NCBI GenBank assembly: GCA_030065935.1 | Contig: JASJCP010000008.1 | Location: 1 to 64,000 of the forward strand | Source of the DNA: Xenococcaceae cyanobacterium MO_167.B27 | Lineage (GTDB): Bacteria > Cyanobacteriota > Cyanobacteriia > Cyanobacteriales > Xenococcaceae | DNA length: 64,000 nucleotides | Direction of reading: 5' to 3' | Shown here: piece after piece, positions 55,623 to 64,000 of the stretch | Position numbering within the stretch: the stretch's first letter is position 1 | How the letters are laid out: each line of letters opens with the position of its first letter | The notes under the pieces: model-generated | The model's database searches: none | What the model was told of the DNA's origin: nothing | Seen by the model: only the letters and a program-made list of their open reading frames with translations | Program-made: the position numbers and the translations under genes

Positions 55623-57140
55623 ATGTCTCAAAAACGAAAATCCCGTGTAGTAGTAGTGGGCGCAGGTATAGGAGGTTTGACTGCTGGAGCTTTATTAGCT
55701 AAACGAGGCTATGAAGTGGTTATTTACGACCAAGCAATTGTACCAGGGGGATGCGCTTCTACTTTCAAGCGGAGAGGTTTGACTTTTGATGTGGGGGCGA
55801 CTCAGGTAGCTGGTTTAGAGCCAGGGGGGATTCACCATCGTATCTTTTCTGAGTTAGAAATTGAGTTACCTGCTACTACCTATTGTGATCCTGCTTGTGC
55901 AGTATTTTTACCAGGAGAAACTGAGCCTATTAGAGTGTGGCGCGATCGCAATTTATGGAAACAAGAAAGACAAAGACAGTTTCCTGGGAGTGAACCTTTT
56001 TGGAATTTACTAGCAAGACTATTTGAAGCGAGTTGGAAATTTCAATCCCGCGATCCTGTATTACCTCCCCGCAATTTATGGGATTGTTGGCAACTTTTAT
56101 CCGCAGTAAGATTAGATACCCTAATTACTGTTCCATTTACTCTCATGACGGTGGGAGATGCTCTAAAACTATACGGTTTAGCAGGGGATAAACGTCTGAA
56201 AACTTTTTTGGATATGCAGCTTAAGCTATATTCTCAAGTAGATGCAGATAATACTGCCCTACTCTATGCTGCCACTGCTTTAGCAGTATCTCAAGCACCC
56301 CAGGGATTATTTCACCTGAAAGGAAGTATGCAAGTTTTAAGCGATCGCCTGGTAGCAGGATTAGAAAAATATGGTGGTAAAATCTATATGCGCCATAGTG
56401 TAAAAGAAATCAAGAGCGATCAGGGCAAGGTAACAGGAGTTAGAGTTTATAACCAGAAGACAGGAGAAACCCATACAGAAGCAGCAGATGAGATAGTAGC
56501 TAATGTAACAGTACAGAATTTAATCAAGCTATCTAATCCTAGTTCTTCTAGTTGGCAAAGATATCAACAGCATATAGATAAATTACCCGAAGCTTCTGGC
56601 GCGTTTGTAATTTATTTAGGAGTCAAGCAAGAAGCCATCCCTTCTGACTGTCCCCCCCATTTACAATTTCTCTATGATTACGACGGGGTAATTGGGGAAA
56701 ATAACTCTTTATTTGTTTCCGTCAGTAAACCAGGTGATGGACGCGCACCCACAGGACAAGCTACTATTATTGCTTCTTCCTTTACCGATGTAGGAATGTG
56801 GTGGAAAGGAACAAAAGAAAATTATGACTCACTTAAACAACAATACACCCAAGAGGCAGTTAGTCGTTTGGGAACATACTTTAATCTCACTCCCGATAAT
56901 ATAATTCATCAGGAAACAGCTACACCCCGTACTTTTGCCAAATACACTGCCAGAGAGCAAGGTATAGTGGGTGGTGTCGGACAAAGAGTCAGTACTTTTG
57001 GTCCTTTTGGTATTGCTAATCGTACTCCTATCAAGGGTTTATGGTTAGTGGGAGATTCTACCCACCCAGGAGAAGGTACAGCAGGGGTAAGCTATTCCGC
57101 TTTAACTGTAGTTAGACAAATAATAAATAAGACCTACTAA
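55623..57140 (+). CDS. crtD: C-3',4' carotenoid desaturase CrtD-like FAD enzyme
   Basis: 505-residue FAD amine-oxidase-like enzyme of the carotenoid desaturase/isomerase group. FAD motif VVVVGAGIGGLTAGALLAKRGYEV, then VPGGCASTFKRRGLTFDVGATQVAG; the C-terminal FAD motif is GLWLVGDSTHPGEGTAGVSYSA. This pattern fits cyanobacterial CrtD, which acts in myxoxanthophyll (myxol glycoside) synthesis, better than the isomerase CrtH. No other carotenoid gene is near. CrtD versus CrtH rests on recalled sequence features. Confidence 0.78.
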   Translation: MSQKRKSRVVVVGAGIGGLTAGALLAKRGYEVVIYDQAIVPGGCASTFKRRGLTFDVGATQVAGLEPGGIHHRIFSELEIELPATTYCDPACAVFLPGETEPIRVWRDRNLWKQERQRQFPGSEPFWNLLARLFEASWKFQSRDPVLPPRNLWDCWQLLSAVRLDTLITVPFTLMTVGDALKLYGLAGDKRLKTFLDMQLKLYSQVDADNTALLYAATALAVSQAPQGLFHLKGSMQVLSDRLVAGLEKYGGKIYMRHSVKEIKSDQGKVTGVRVYNQKTGETHTEAADEIVANVTVQNLIKLSNPSSSSWQRYQQHIDKLPEASGAFVIYLGVKQEAIPSDCPPHLQFLYDYDGVIGENNSLFVSVSKPGDGRAPTGQATIIASSFTDVGMWWKGTKENYDSLKQQYTQEAVSRLGTYFNLTPDNIIHQETATPRTFAKYTAREQGIVGGVGQRVSTFGPFGIANRTPIKGLWLVGDSTHPGEGTAGVSYSALTVVRQIINKTY

Positions 57141-57234
57141 TAACTAACGACTAACAACTAACCACTGATGACTTGGTGTTGTAAAGTTAAGATAATGTTC
57201 AAAGAAAATATATAGTCTGGAGATTTATTAATTT

Positions 57235-57522
57235 ATGGATATGGTTGCTCTAATAGTAGTGAGCCTAATGAAGTTCCTAGAAATATATGGTTACATTCTC
57301 ATTGTGAGAATTCTCTTATCTTGGTTTCAAACACAAGAATGGGCGTTTAATATTATTTCTTTCCTTAGCCCGATTACAGACCCCTATCTCAACATTTTCC
57401 GTTCCATTATCCCACCCTTGGGCGGGATAGATTTTTCAGCTATTTTAGCTATTTTAGCTTTACAGTTCTTGCAAAGTTTTTTAGCAACTTCAGCAAGGAG
57501 CTTATTTGCTGCTGGATTTTAA
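57235..57522 (+). CDS. YggT family membrane protein
   Basis: 95 residues with two hydrophobic regions (FLEIYGYILIVRILLSWF and FSAILAILALQFLQSFLA) and the conserved ISFLSPITDPYLNIFRSIIPPLGGIDFSAI. YggT/Ycf19 proteins are linked in cyanobacteria and plastids to thylakoid or nucleoid organisation and to complex assembly, with no settled mechanism. Its last four bases overlap the stop of the convergent gene at 57519. Confidence 0.92.
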   Translation: MDMVALIVVSLMKFLEIYGYILIVRILLSWFQTQEWAFNIISFLSPITDPYLNIFRSIIPPLGGIDFSAILAILALQFLQSFLATSARSLFAAGF

Positions 57523-57974
57523 TTCTCAAAATCATCATAGTAATAAGGACGGACTTTTCCAGCAAAACCAGAGGCTTTAAATTGCTTTAAGGTTAAGGGT
57601 GTCGGTTGATTAGCAGAGACACTAATTCTAATCTCAAAATCGCTGACCCCTGGGGGGACTTCTGGAATTGTCCCCACTCTACCTCGATTTTCCATCACAG
57701 AGTTGCCATTAGCATCATAAATTCGTCCAAAAACATCTGCATCAACCACAGTTTTACCGGATATATTTTTGGCTTTTCCTTGGACAAGAAAGCAGTTTAC
57801 AGCACTTAAATCTCCACTACCTACATTATTTTTGGCTATATCTCCTGTGCAAGCTTTATAGGAGAGGTTATACAATTTAATTGGAGTAAGGGCGTTAGCT
57901 GTTGGAGTAATTAACAGACTAGTTAGCCACAAAATACCAGATAAAAAACATATTGCAATAGCACGAAAGCCCAT
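57519..57974 (-). CDS. Exported protein with beta-sandwich-like domain, unknown
   Basis: 151 residues. A signal peptide (FLSGILWLTSLLITPTANA) precedes two cysteines and a beta-rich region typical of FxLYD-like extracellular domains: GKAKNISGKTVVDADVFGRIYDANGNSV, then IPEVPPGVSDFEIRISV. I place it near the FxLYD group from this pattern only. It is convergent with yggT, sharing 4 bases. Confidence 0.7.
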   Translation of the reverse strand: MGFRAIAICFLSGILWLTSLLITPTANALTPIKLYNLSYKACTGDIAKNNVGSGDLSAVNCFLVQGKAKNISGKTVVDADVFGRIYDANGNSVMENRGRVGTIPEVPPGVSDFEIRISVSANQPTPLTLKQFKASGFAGKVRPYYYDDFEN

Positions 57975-58105
57975 AATCTCTATAACTAACCCAATGTTTA
58001 TCCAATCCTCAGCTTAACCCGAATCTCTACAATTTTAATAATTAAATAACCGAGCGAGAATGTCTCTATAATGCTATTCTATAACCTAAAACCCCCTAAA
58101 AAACC

Positions 58106-58387
58106 ATGATTAAAGCAGTTTGGAATGGAGTCGTACTAGCGCAAAGCGATCGCACTGAAGTTGTAGAAGGAAACCATTACTTTCCCCCCGAATCTATCAA
58201 TCAAGAATACTTTAAATCTAGCGATACCCATACTACTTGTCCTTGGAAGGGACAGGCTAGCTACTATACCATTGTGGTTGATGGTCAAGAAAATCAAGAT
58301 GCAGCTTGGTACTATCCTAATGCTAAAGAAAAAGCTAAGAATGTCGAAGGTTATATTGCTTTTTGGCGCGGTGTTAAGGTCAGTTAG
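58106..58387 (+). CDS. DUF427 domain protein
   Basis: 93 residues: KAVWNGVVLAQSDRTEVVEGNHYFPPES, TTCPWKGQASYYTIVVDGQ and AAWYYPNAKEKAKNVEGYIAFW are the DUF427 hallmarks. The compact beta-rich domain is conserved across bacteria and has no assigned function. Single gene, both neighbours more than 100 bases away. Confidence 0.9.
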   Translation: MIKAVWNGVVLAQSDRTEVVEGNHYFPPESINQEYFKSSDTHTTCPWKGQASYYTIVVDGQENQDAAWYYPNAKEKAKNVEGYIAFWRGVKVS

Positions 58388-58552
58388 AGCATCTAAATAT
58401 GTAATCTATTGGTGAAGTTAGGGAAAAAAGCACCGAAGGAAACTAAGCAAGTTTCATCGCTCTATTTAGGTTTAATAAGTGAAAATTGCCTTAGTAAACC
58501 TAAAATATTCAGTTTTTTTGTAAGGAGTGGAAGATGTGAATGAGATAGAAAA

Positions 58553-59404
58553 ATGTTACAAGCTAAACGATACTTACTATTAGCACTACTGTTAGTTAGC
58601 TGCAATGGAACATCTGAAATCAACACAGAAAAAATTACCATTGGTGTAGTTAGTTATGGTAGTGAAGTACACTCAGTAAATGATTATGAGCCTCTACAGC
58701 AATACCTAGCAAAAAAAACTAAATCCATTGTGGAGCTAGAGCCAGCTTACAATGAAATTCGAGCCTTAGAGCAAATTCGGCGAAAAAGATGGTCAATTGC
58801 TTTTGCACCCCCTGGGATAGCTGCGATCGCAATAGAGGGACATTTTTATAGACCTTTGTTTCCCCTAGAAGGTCTAACTAGCTTAGAGCGATCGGTTTTA
58901 GTTGTCAAAGAAGGTAGTAATATTAGACAATTAAAAGACTTATCTAACAAAAGAGTCGCTTTAGGAGAACCAGGCTCTGCTGCTGGATACTATTTACCTT
59001 TATACGATCTCTATGGTTTAACTTTAGCCCAAGTTCGCTTTGCCCCCACACCGCAGCAAGTTTTAGAGTGGGTTAGTGATGGAGAAGTAGAAGCAGGAGC
59101 AGTATCAGAAAGAGAATTTGAAGCTTATAAAAATCAATTTAATACTAAACTCCGAGTCTTGCACAAAAGTCGTTTGATACCCTCTGGCTTGGTGATTATT
59201 AGTAACACAATAGAACTAAATTTACAAGAGCAAATCAAAAACGCCATGATTCAAGCTCCCACAAATATAATGGCTGATTCTGGCTATGTGATAGACACAC
59301 CACCAAACTACCAAGAATTTATCAAGCTAGTCAACAAAGTTAAGCCTTTAGAAGAGCAAGTCAGAAACACTCCTGCGGTTTTAACTATTGAACAAGGTCA
59401 ATAG
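58553..59404 (+). CDS. PhnD-like periplasmic-binding lipoprotein (orphan)
   Basis: 283 residues. Lipoprotein signal with LLLVSC (C17). The mature part matches phosphate/phosphonate ABC-type binding proteins: ITIGVVSYGSEVHSVNDYEPLQQYLAKK, LKDLSNKRVALGEPGSAAGYYLPLYDL and VSDGEVEAGAVSEREFE. No ABC permease or ATPase is encoded near it. It may work with an unlinked transporter, or as a sensory partner of the FHA-GGDEF-EAL protein that follows; that link is only positional. Confidence 0.85.
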   Translation: MLQAKRYLLLALLLVSCNGTSEINTEKITIGVVSYGSEVHSVNDYEPLQQYLAKKTKSIVELEPAYNEIRALEQIRRKRWSIAFAPPGIAAIAIEGHFYRPLFPLEGLTSLERSVLVVKEGSNIRQLKDLSNKRVALGEPGSAAGYYLPLYDLYGLTLAQVRFAPTPQQVLEWVSDGEVEAGAVSEREFEAYKNQFNTKLRVLHKSRLIPSGLVIISNTIELNLQEQIKNAMIQAPTNIMADSGYVIDTPPNYQEFIKLVNKVKPLEEQVRNTPAVLTIEQGQ

Positions 59405-59777
59405 TTAGTATTTTTAGCGAGCATCAAAGAAAAATACTCGTCACAAGATTTTTTTGATGGTTTTGATTATATTTTGGGGAACTATAGAGTAGATATTTCA
59501 TCTACTTAGTATTTTAGAACTACTCTGTTCCCGAAGCTCCCGCTATAAAAAAAACTTCTTAAAGAGGAAATATCGGCGGTAGAAAACTACCAACCTGACT
59601 GGTTAGGCAGCACTCACCGAGTGTCAAGCCGACTCTATTCTCTCATATATAAGTACTTGAGGCTACTTTTAAAGCAGAAATTTATCAACTTATGTTTAAT
59701 TCAGTCCCTACTCAGTTTTAAATTCAGATTTCCTCGCTCCTGCTTCCTTAAATATCTATACTAATAGCTAACAAATA
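59405..59777. other. Long leader region upstream of the GGDEF-EAL gene
   Basis: 373 bases with no gene. It has one clear feature, the branched structure at 59575-59634. A short hairpin of agtagat/atctact type lies at about 59489-59511. A promoter is expected upstream of the branched structure, but none is clear. Confidence 0.45.
59575..59634 (+). ncRNA. Candidate branched leader RNA (four-way junction)
   Basis: tcggc (59575-59579) pairs with gccga (59630-59634) and encloses three consecutive hairpins. They are ggtag/ctacc with loop aaaa, aacc/ggtt with loop tgact, and cactc/gagtg with loop acc. All stems are perfect. It is too small and has the wrong loop for a tRNA, and I know no riboswitch class with these loops. 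It lies 144 bases upstream of the signalling gene at 59778. Class and function are unknown. Confidence 0.4.
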
Positions 59778-62225
59778 ATGCTAGAAATTGAACAAAGTAG
59801 TCACATACTAGTCATAGAAGATCCTAATTTTAGAAAAAGTATAACCTTAGAAAAAGCTTCTTATAGTCTTGGGAGACACTCTGATAATGATATTGTTGTC
59901 TCTTCTCAAAAAATCTCTCGATATCATGCTACTTTTGTACGCAGAACTGATATTAAAAATAATAAATTTTCTTATTGGATACTAGATGGAGATTTACAAG
60001 GAACTAGAAGTCGTAATGGCATATTTGTAAATAGTAAGAAATGTCTTGTACATGAACTAAAACATGGAGATATTATTAAGTTTGGTCAGGACGTAAAAGC
60101 TAGATATCATATCTTATCTAATTTTTCAGAAGTTCCAGAAAGTATTACAGAAAGTTCCGAAGAAAATCATAAACTACCCCTAAGCCAAGAGCATCGAAAA
60201 AATACTTTAATTAGTAAAGAAACTCTCATAGCTCCTTATGAACAATTTGAACAACTTAATGATATAGAATTAGCCAGACTATCATCTTTTGGAGAATTAA
60301 GCTCTCAACCAATATTAGAAATTGATCTTAATGGTAATATTACTTATCTAAATTCAGCAGCTATTATTACTTTTAAAGAAATTACCAGGAAAAAGCTAAA
60401 TCACCCTTTATTAAAAGGACTTATTGAAAATTGTAATAATCAGGTTAATTCTTTTATCAGAGAAGTAGAAATAGATCATAAATTTTTTAAACAAAATGCT
60501 CATTATTTACCTGAAAATAAAATTATTAGAAGTTATATCACAGATATTACCCAACAAACTAAGTTAGAACAATTAACTCAAAATAGAGGATTTTTATACA
60601 AATCGCTATTAGAGAAAATAACAGACAGCATAATTTTAGCAGATAGAGAAAGCAAAAAAATATTATTTATTAATGCTGCTTGTAGCAATCTCTTAGGTTA
60701 CTCTGCTATGGTAGCAGCCAATATGACTCTTAATGATTTGAGCTTTGAACCAGCCAAACTACCAAATATTTTAGATGAGATAATAGCTAATAATAATGAT
60801 TATATTGGCAACTATTTTCTACGTCACCAAGATGGATTTGGTATAGAGCTAACTTTAAATATTAGTTTGATTGATTGGGAAATAGAAAAAATATTTTATG
60901 TGATTTTACGACGTTCTAGTAACGCTGAATCACTTAATAAAGATCATACAAGTTTAGAATTATCTGAAAAAAAAGTATATGAGAGACAATTAGAAACTGC
61001 TTTAGCTAATGCCACAAGAAATAAAACACTACTAGCAGTAATATTTTTAAGTATTACTAATTTTACAGAAATTGAAACCAAATGTAGTAAGGACTTTAGT
61101 TTTTTATTATTTTCTAGTTTTACTGATCGCTTAAGAAGTTGTTTGCGTTTAGGGGATACAGTTTCCTATTGGGGAGAGAATAAATTTGCTGTTTTAATGC
61201 CACAAATTGGTGGAGTAGAAGAAGTAGCAAAAATCAGTCAAAGAATTATTAATTCTCTAGAAAACTCTTTTAAAATTGAAGACCAAATACTCCGACTTGA
61301 TAGTAGTCTGGGGATTGCAATTTATCCTCAAGATGGAGAAAATTCTGATACCTTAATCAAAAATGCTAATTTAGCTTTAAATCGCGCCAAAGAAACAAGA
61401 AATTATAACTATTTATTCTATAATTCCAATATGAATTCTCAGACTTCAGTGATCCTGAAGTTAGAAAAGTTTTTATATCAAGCAATAGAAAGACAAGAAC
61501 TATTACTACATTATCAACCACAAGTTAATGTTAGCAACGACAAGATACAAGGAATAGAAGCACTTTTACGTTGGAAACATCCAGAATTAGGATTATTATT
61601 GCCTAATAGCTTTATCAAGATAGCTGAAACAAATGGCTTAATTCTTCCCATTGGAGAATGGGTATTGAGAACAGCTTGTTATCAGAATAAAATCTGGCAA
61701 AAACAGGGTTTACCACCCATTAAAATGTCAGTAAATATTTCTGATGCAGAATTTAAGCAACCTAATTTTACTTGGTTAGTGCAAACAATTATTCAAGAAA
61801 CTGGTTTAGAAGCAAATTTATTAGAGTTAGAGATTACCGCTAACACTCTCATGCAAGATGATGAATACTCTTATGAAATTTTATCTGAGTTAAGAGACCT
61901 AGGAGTCACTATTTCTGTTGATGATTTTACTGCTGGACTATCTTCATTACAAAAACTTAAAAAATTACCCCTAAATACTTTAAAAATAGATCAAAATTTT
62001 GTCAAAAATCTTAAAAATGAAGCTCAAGATTTAGCAATTATTTCTACTATGATTGCTTTAGGAAAAGGCTTGAATTTGAGAGTAGTTGCAGAAGGAGTAG
62101 AAACCCTAGAACAAATGAAATTATTACAAAGCAAAGAATGCGAAGAAATGCAAGGTTTTTGGTTTAGTCGCCCTTTAGCAGCAGAAGAAGCAATTAAGTT
62201 ATTACCTTTTGATTATTCAGAATAA
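59778..62225 (+). CDS. FHA-PAS-GGDEF-EAL signalling protein
   Basis: 815-residue c-di-GMP signalling protein. FHA domain at about 5-110 (SLGRHSDNDIVV, SRYHATF), which binds phosphothreonine. PAS regions lie at about 180-260 and 275-380. The GGDEF domain (about 400-540) has WGENKF where GGDEF should be, so cyclase activity is unlikely. The EAL domain (about 560-810) keeps EALLRW (near 592), DDFTAGLSS, KIDQNFV and AEGVE, so it probably acts as a phosphodiesterase. Cytoplasmic; no membrane segment. It would lower c-di-GMP in response to a PAS or FHA input. Confidence 0.9.
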   Translation: MLEIEQSSHILVIEDPNFRKSITLEKASYSLGRHSDNDIVVSSQKISRYHATFVRRTDIKNNKFSYWILDGDLQGTRSRNGIFVNSKKCLVHELKHGDIIKFGQDVKARYHILSNFSEVPESITESSEENHKLPLSQEHRKNTLISKETLIAPYEQFEQLNDIELARLSSFGELSSQPILEIDLNGNITYLNSAAIITFKEITRKKLNHPLLKGLIENCNNQVNSFIREVEIDHKFFKQNAHYLPENKIIRSYITDITQQTKLEQLTQNRGFLYKSLLEKITDSIILADRESKKILFINAACSNLLGYSAMVAANMTLNDLSFEPAKLPNILDEIIANNNDYIGNYFLRHQDGFGIELTLNISLIDWEIEKIFYVILRRSSNAESLNKDHTSLELSEKKVYERQLETALANATRNKTLLAVIFLSITNFTEIETKCSKDFSFLLFSSFTDRLRSCLRLGDTVSYWGENKFAVLMPQIGGVEEVAKISQRIINSLENSFKIEDQILRLDSSLGIAIYPQDGENSDTLIKNANLALNRAKETRNYNYLFYNSNMNSQTSVILKLEKFLYQAIERQELLLHYQPQVNVSNDKIQGIEALLRWKHPELGLLLPNSFIKIAETNGLILPIGEWVLRTACYQNKIWQKQGLPPIKMSVNISDAEFKQPNFTWLVQTIIQETGLEANLLELEITANTLMQDDEYSYEILSELRDLGVTISVDDFTAGLSSLQKLKKLPLNTLKIDQNFVKNLKNEAQDLAIISTMIALGKGLNLRVVAEGVETLEQMKLLQSKECEEMQGFWFSRPLAAEEAIKLLPFDYSE

Positions 62226-62256
62226 ACTCAATCAATTAGCAATTATCTGGTTGTGG

Positions 62257-62937
62257 CTAAAAGTCTCCAAAACGATAACCTTTTCCATAGACGGTATGAA
62301 TTAAAGTTGTTTGACCTTTGAACTCGATTTTTCTGCGTAATAAACGAACTAAAGCAGCCAAAACATTACTACTAGGTTTTGTATTATCTTGCCACAGATA
62401 ATTGTAGATTTCCTCATGAGTTAGTAACTGACCTGGATGACTCATAAAATATTCTAGAAGCTCAAGTTCTTTTTCCGATAATTCAATTGTTTTTCCACAA
62501 CGATATACTATCTGATTATCTTTATCTAGTTCGAGGTCAGCAAATTTAAGCTTTTCTGTATTATTCTGTTCTACTGTGGGTATTCTTCTTAACAAAGCTC
62601 TAACTCTAGCTAGTAATTCTCTTAGCTCAAATGGTTTAATAATATAATCATCTGCACCAGCATCTAAACCTATTACGCGATCGTCAATAGTATCTTTTGC
62701 TGTCAGAAATAATACAGGAGTGGTTAAATCATGATTCCTTACTTGTTGACAAATTTCTAAACCAGATTTATTGGGTAGCATCCAGTCTAAAATTAGTAAG
62801 TCATAGTTATTTTCTAGAGCTAATTGTATTCCTAACTCACCATCATGAGTAATATCAACTTGGTATCCTTCATGGGAAAGAATTTTACTCAAAGGATCGG
62901 TTAATTCTATTTCATCATCTACTAAAAGTATTTTCAT
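62257..62937 (-). CDS. OmpR-family response regulator, RppA-like
   Basis: 226 residues. Receiver with VDDE, D51 in ILDWMLPN and DDYIIKPFELRELLARVRALLRR; winged helix ending VYGKGYRFGDF. The LDWMLP and QQVR blocks resemble cyanobacterial RppA, which works with kinase RppB in redox or metal response. No kinase is next to it here, so the RppA assignment is tentative. It is convergent with the GGDEF-EAL gene. Confidence 0.85.
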   Translation of the reverse strand: MKILLVDDEIELTDPLSKILSHEGYQVDITHDGELGIQLALENNYDLLILDWMLPNKSGLEICQQVRNHDLTTPVLFLTAKDTIDDRVIGLDAGADDYIIKPFELRELLARVRALLRRIPTVEQNNTEKLKFADLELDKDNQIVYRCGKTIELSEKELELLEYFMSHPGQLLTHEEIYNYLWQDNTKPSSNVLAALVRLLRRKIEFKGQTTLIHTVYGKGYRFGDF

Positions 62938-63199
62938 ATAGCGATTTTCATGGTAATTAGGTATGGTTTCATATCCTAGTTTTTGTTGATTGTTGATTGT
63001 TGATAACTAGATTATTTGTGACTCCTTATTATTAAACAATTTTATTGTAGGGTGTGCAGAGTAAGAGATTACGATTAGGATTAAAATACCAGGCTAAGAT
63101 GCCCACCAAATTTAATTATTCTGCTAAATATCATCTTAGTTGATTGGGGTAGGCAAATTCATGATTAGTGAAGGGTTTTGATATTTATTATTTTGATTT
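62938..63199. other. Intergenic region
   Basis: 262 AT-rich bases with ttgttgattgttgattgttga repeats at about 62981-63006 and no convincing gene. Confidence 0.5.
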
Positions 63200-63439
63200 T
63201 TGCACACCTCATATCATTTCTCAAAAGTAATAAGAGACTTAGTAGAGGATAAGGCAATAGGCACTCTTGCCATTAGGCAACAGATAAAACAAGGGTTGGG
63301 AAGCTTTTTTCTAATAAAAAGTATTTTCTCATGTATTGAGTTAGTGCGCGAGAATTGGTATCATATCTTGCACAGAGCGATAGCTCGCCAAGAAATCAAT
63401 TTCTTGGCTTATACAGAACAGTCCTCTCAAGAGAACTAA
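63200..63439 (+). CDS. Small hypothetical ORF, doubtful
   Basis: 79 codons from a TTG; there is no in-frame ATG near the start. The product is unrecognised, with a mildly hydrophobic middle (SFFLIKSIFSCIELV). Upstream sequence gives no clear ribosome site. It may be a chance frame in an AT-rich region. Confidence 0.22.
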   Translation: MHTSYHFSKVIRDLVEDKAIGTLAIRQQIKQGLGSFFLIKSIFSCIELVRENWYHILHRAIARQEINFLAYTEQSSQEN

Positions 63440-63544
63440 AACTTAGGTTTCATAAAATTTGTAGTCTATTTTAATAGACTTACTGTTTTAGATAAAAACT
63501 TGAGTTTGGTGGCGGTATGGGTTCGAGGTGCTTCTAAAATATCA

Positions 63545-63796
63545 TTAACCAATATGAACTCCAGCATTTTTTACTTTTGCTGTTTCAATTGCTTGTAAAA
63601 TATTGTTTAAGCTATCGCCAATTATTTCGGAACGATAACCAACAGATTCAGTTATTATTTTCACGTTATTTAATAATAATTCAATTTCTTGTTTAAACTC
63701 TTCTGTAAGATATTTATCAGAATTGCGATCAATATACAAAGTATAAACAATTAAAGATATTAGAGATAAATTGTTCCAATAAAACGCTGCTTCCAT
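63545..63796 (-). CDS. Small hypothetical protein
   Basis: 83 residues from the ATG at 63796; a TTG at 63805 would add three. It has a short hydrophobic stretch (LSLISLIVYTLYI) and an acidic helical tail (EFKQEIELLLNNVKIITESVG). Not recognised. It stands alone near the window edge. Confidence 0.4.
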   Translation of the reverse strand: MEAAFYWNNLSLISLIVYTLYIDRNSDKYLTEEFKQEIELLLNNVKIITESVGYRSEIIGDSLNNILQAIETAKVKNAGVHIG

Positions 63797-63805
63797 CGCG
63801 CTCAA

Positions 63806-64000
63806 ATAACGCGGACTCGACTTATATCAAGTTTGCTTCAAAGTTAAATATACTGATTGACTTGGAGACAGGGAGACAAGTGCAATACGCAGACACCTTA
63901 CTCCTTATCCCTCAACAGAGACTTTGACAACCAGAATGTTGTTAATGTATCCTACAATGGACTTAAACAACTAAAATGTTGTTTAACTTCTGAGCAAGAA
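63806..64000. other. Window end, no gene seen
   Basis: It contains a small hairpin aacaac/gttgtt around 63968-63985 and a related aaccagaatgttgtt word at 63928-63942. Any gene here continues beyond the window. Confidence 0.4.

Noticed and set aside
55623..57140. Carotenoid isomerase CrtH
   Set aside because: Same family, but the N-terminal motif around the FAD site matches my recall of CrtD better. I keep some doubt.
59575..59634. tRNA gene
   Set aside because: The closing stem has five pairs, the third hairpin has a three-base loop, and there is no GTTCRA T-loop.

Overview
The window is cyanobacterial chromosome. It carries the cyanobacterial-type ATP synthase operon (with duplicated b and b' subunits and gamma last), psbH with a divergent psbN, a PAM68 photosystem II assembly gene next to rpsO, a CrtD-type carotenoid desaturase, and many GCGATCGC (HIP1) octamers. 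The DNA is AT-rich and has many short dispersed repeats of the kind found in filamentous and baeocyte-forming cyanobacteria. I cannot name the genus; a Pleurocapsa-like or related cyanobacterium is only a guess.

Layout. 1-1406: a lone IS607-type serine recombinase with hairpin-rich flanks. 1407-12290: an extracellular phosphorus-scavenging island. One 1476-residue protein joins a phytase-like domain, an inserted glycerophosphodiesterase and a PhoX phosphatase. A 1047-residue protein carries two tandem PhoA-like domains. Both end in the same RTX-like C-terminal module, and even share the terminator. A two-partner-secretion exoprotein lies between them. 12303-15560: three small unknown genes, a divergent alpha/beta hydrolase, a 73-bp tandem repeat and a methyltransferase. 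16004-21969: atpI-B-E-G-F-H-A-C. 21970-23001: about 1 kb without a gene, holding a possible structured RNA that ends in a clean terminator.

23002-27240: an unknown gene, a TPR-CHAT protease-like protein and an OmpR-type regulator. 27318-34914: tatA, psbH/psbN, a fatty acyl-AMP ligase, then a minus-strand run with an Hpt protein, a HAD hydrolase, a type II NADH dehydrogenase, grxD, bolA and an exported protein. 35042-43276: a phospholipase D-like lipoprotein with an embedded EF-hand, a C15 peptidase-like protein, cobN and a hybrid histidine kinase. 43525-51163: a 53-residue protein, a SAM hydrolase, a holin-like membrane protein, ychF, a second OmpR regulator, an Orn/Lys/Arg decarboxylase-family protein and a cation-chloride cotransporter. 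51320-57974: rpsO-pam68, a MITE-like element, a lone TnpB, DAHP synthase, crtD, a YggT protein and an exported protein. 58106-64000: a DUF427 protein, an orphan PhnD-like lipoprotein, a structured leader in front of an FHA-PAS-GGDEF-EAL protein, an RppA-like regulator and two doubtful small ORFs.

The strongest candidate for something new is the phosphatase island. A diesterase and a monoesterase are fused, which suggests stepwise release of phosphate from glycerophosphodiesters. The PhoA-like domains appear to lack all three histidine metal ligands of classical PhoA. A C-terminal export module plus terminator has been copied between the two genes. The gene-less 22.1-22.43 kb segment and the branched leader at 59575-59634 are possible unclassified RNAs.
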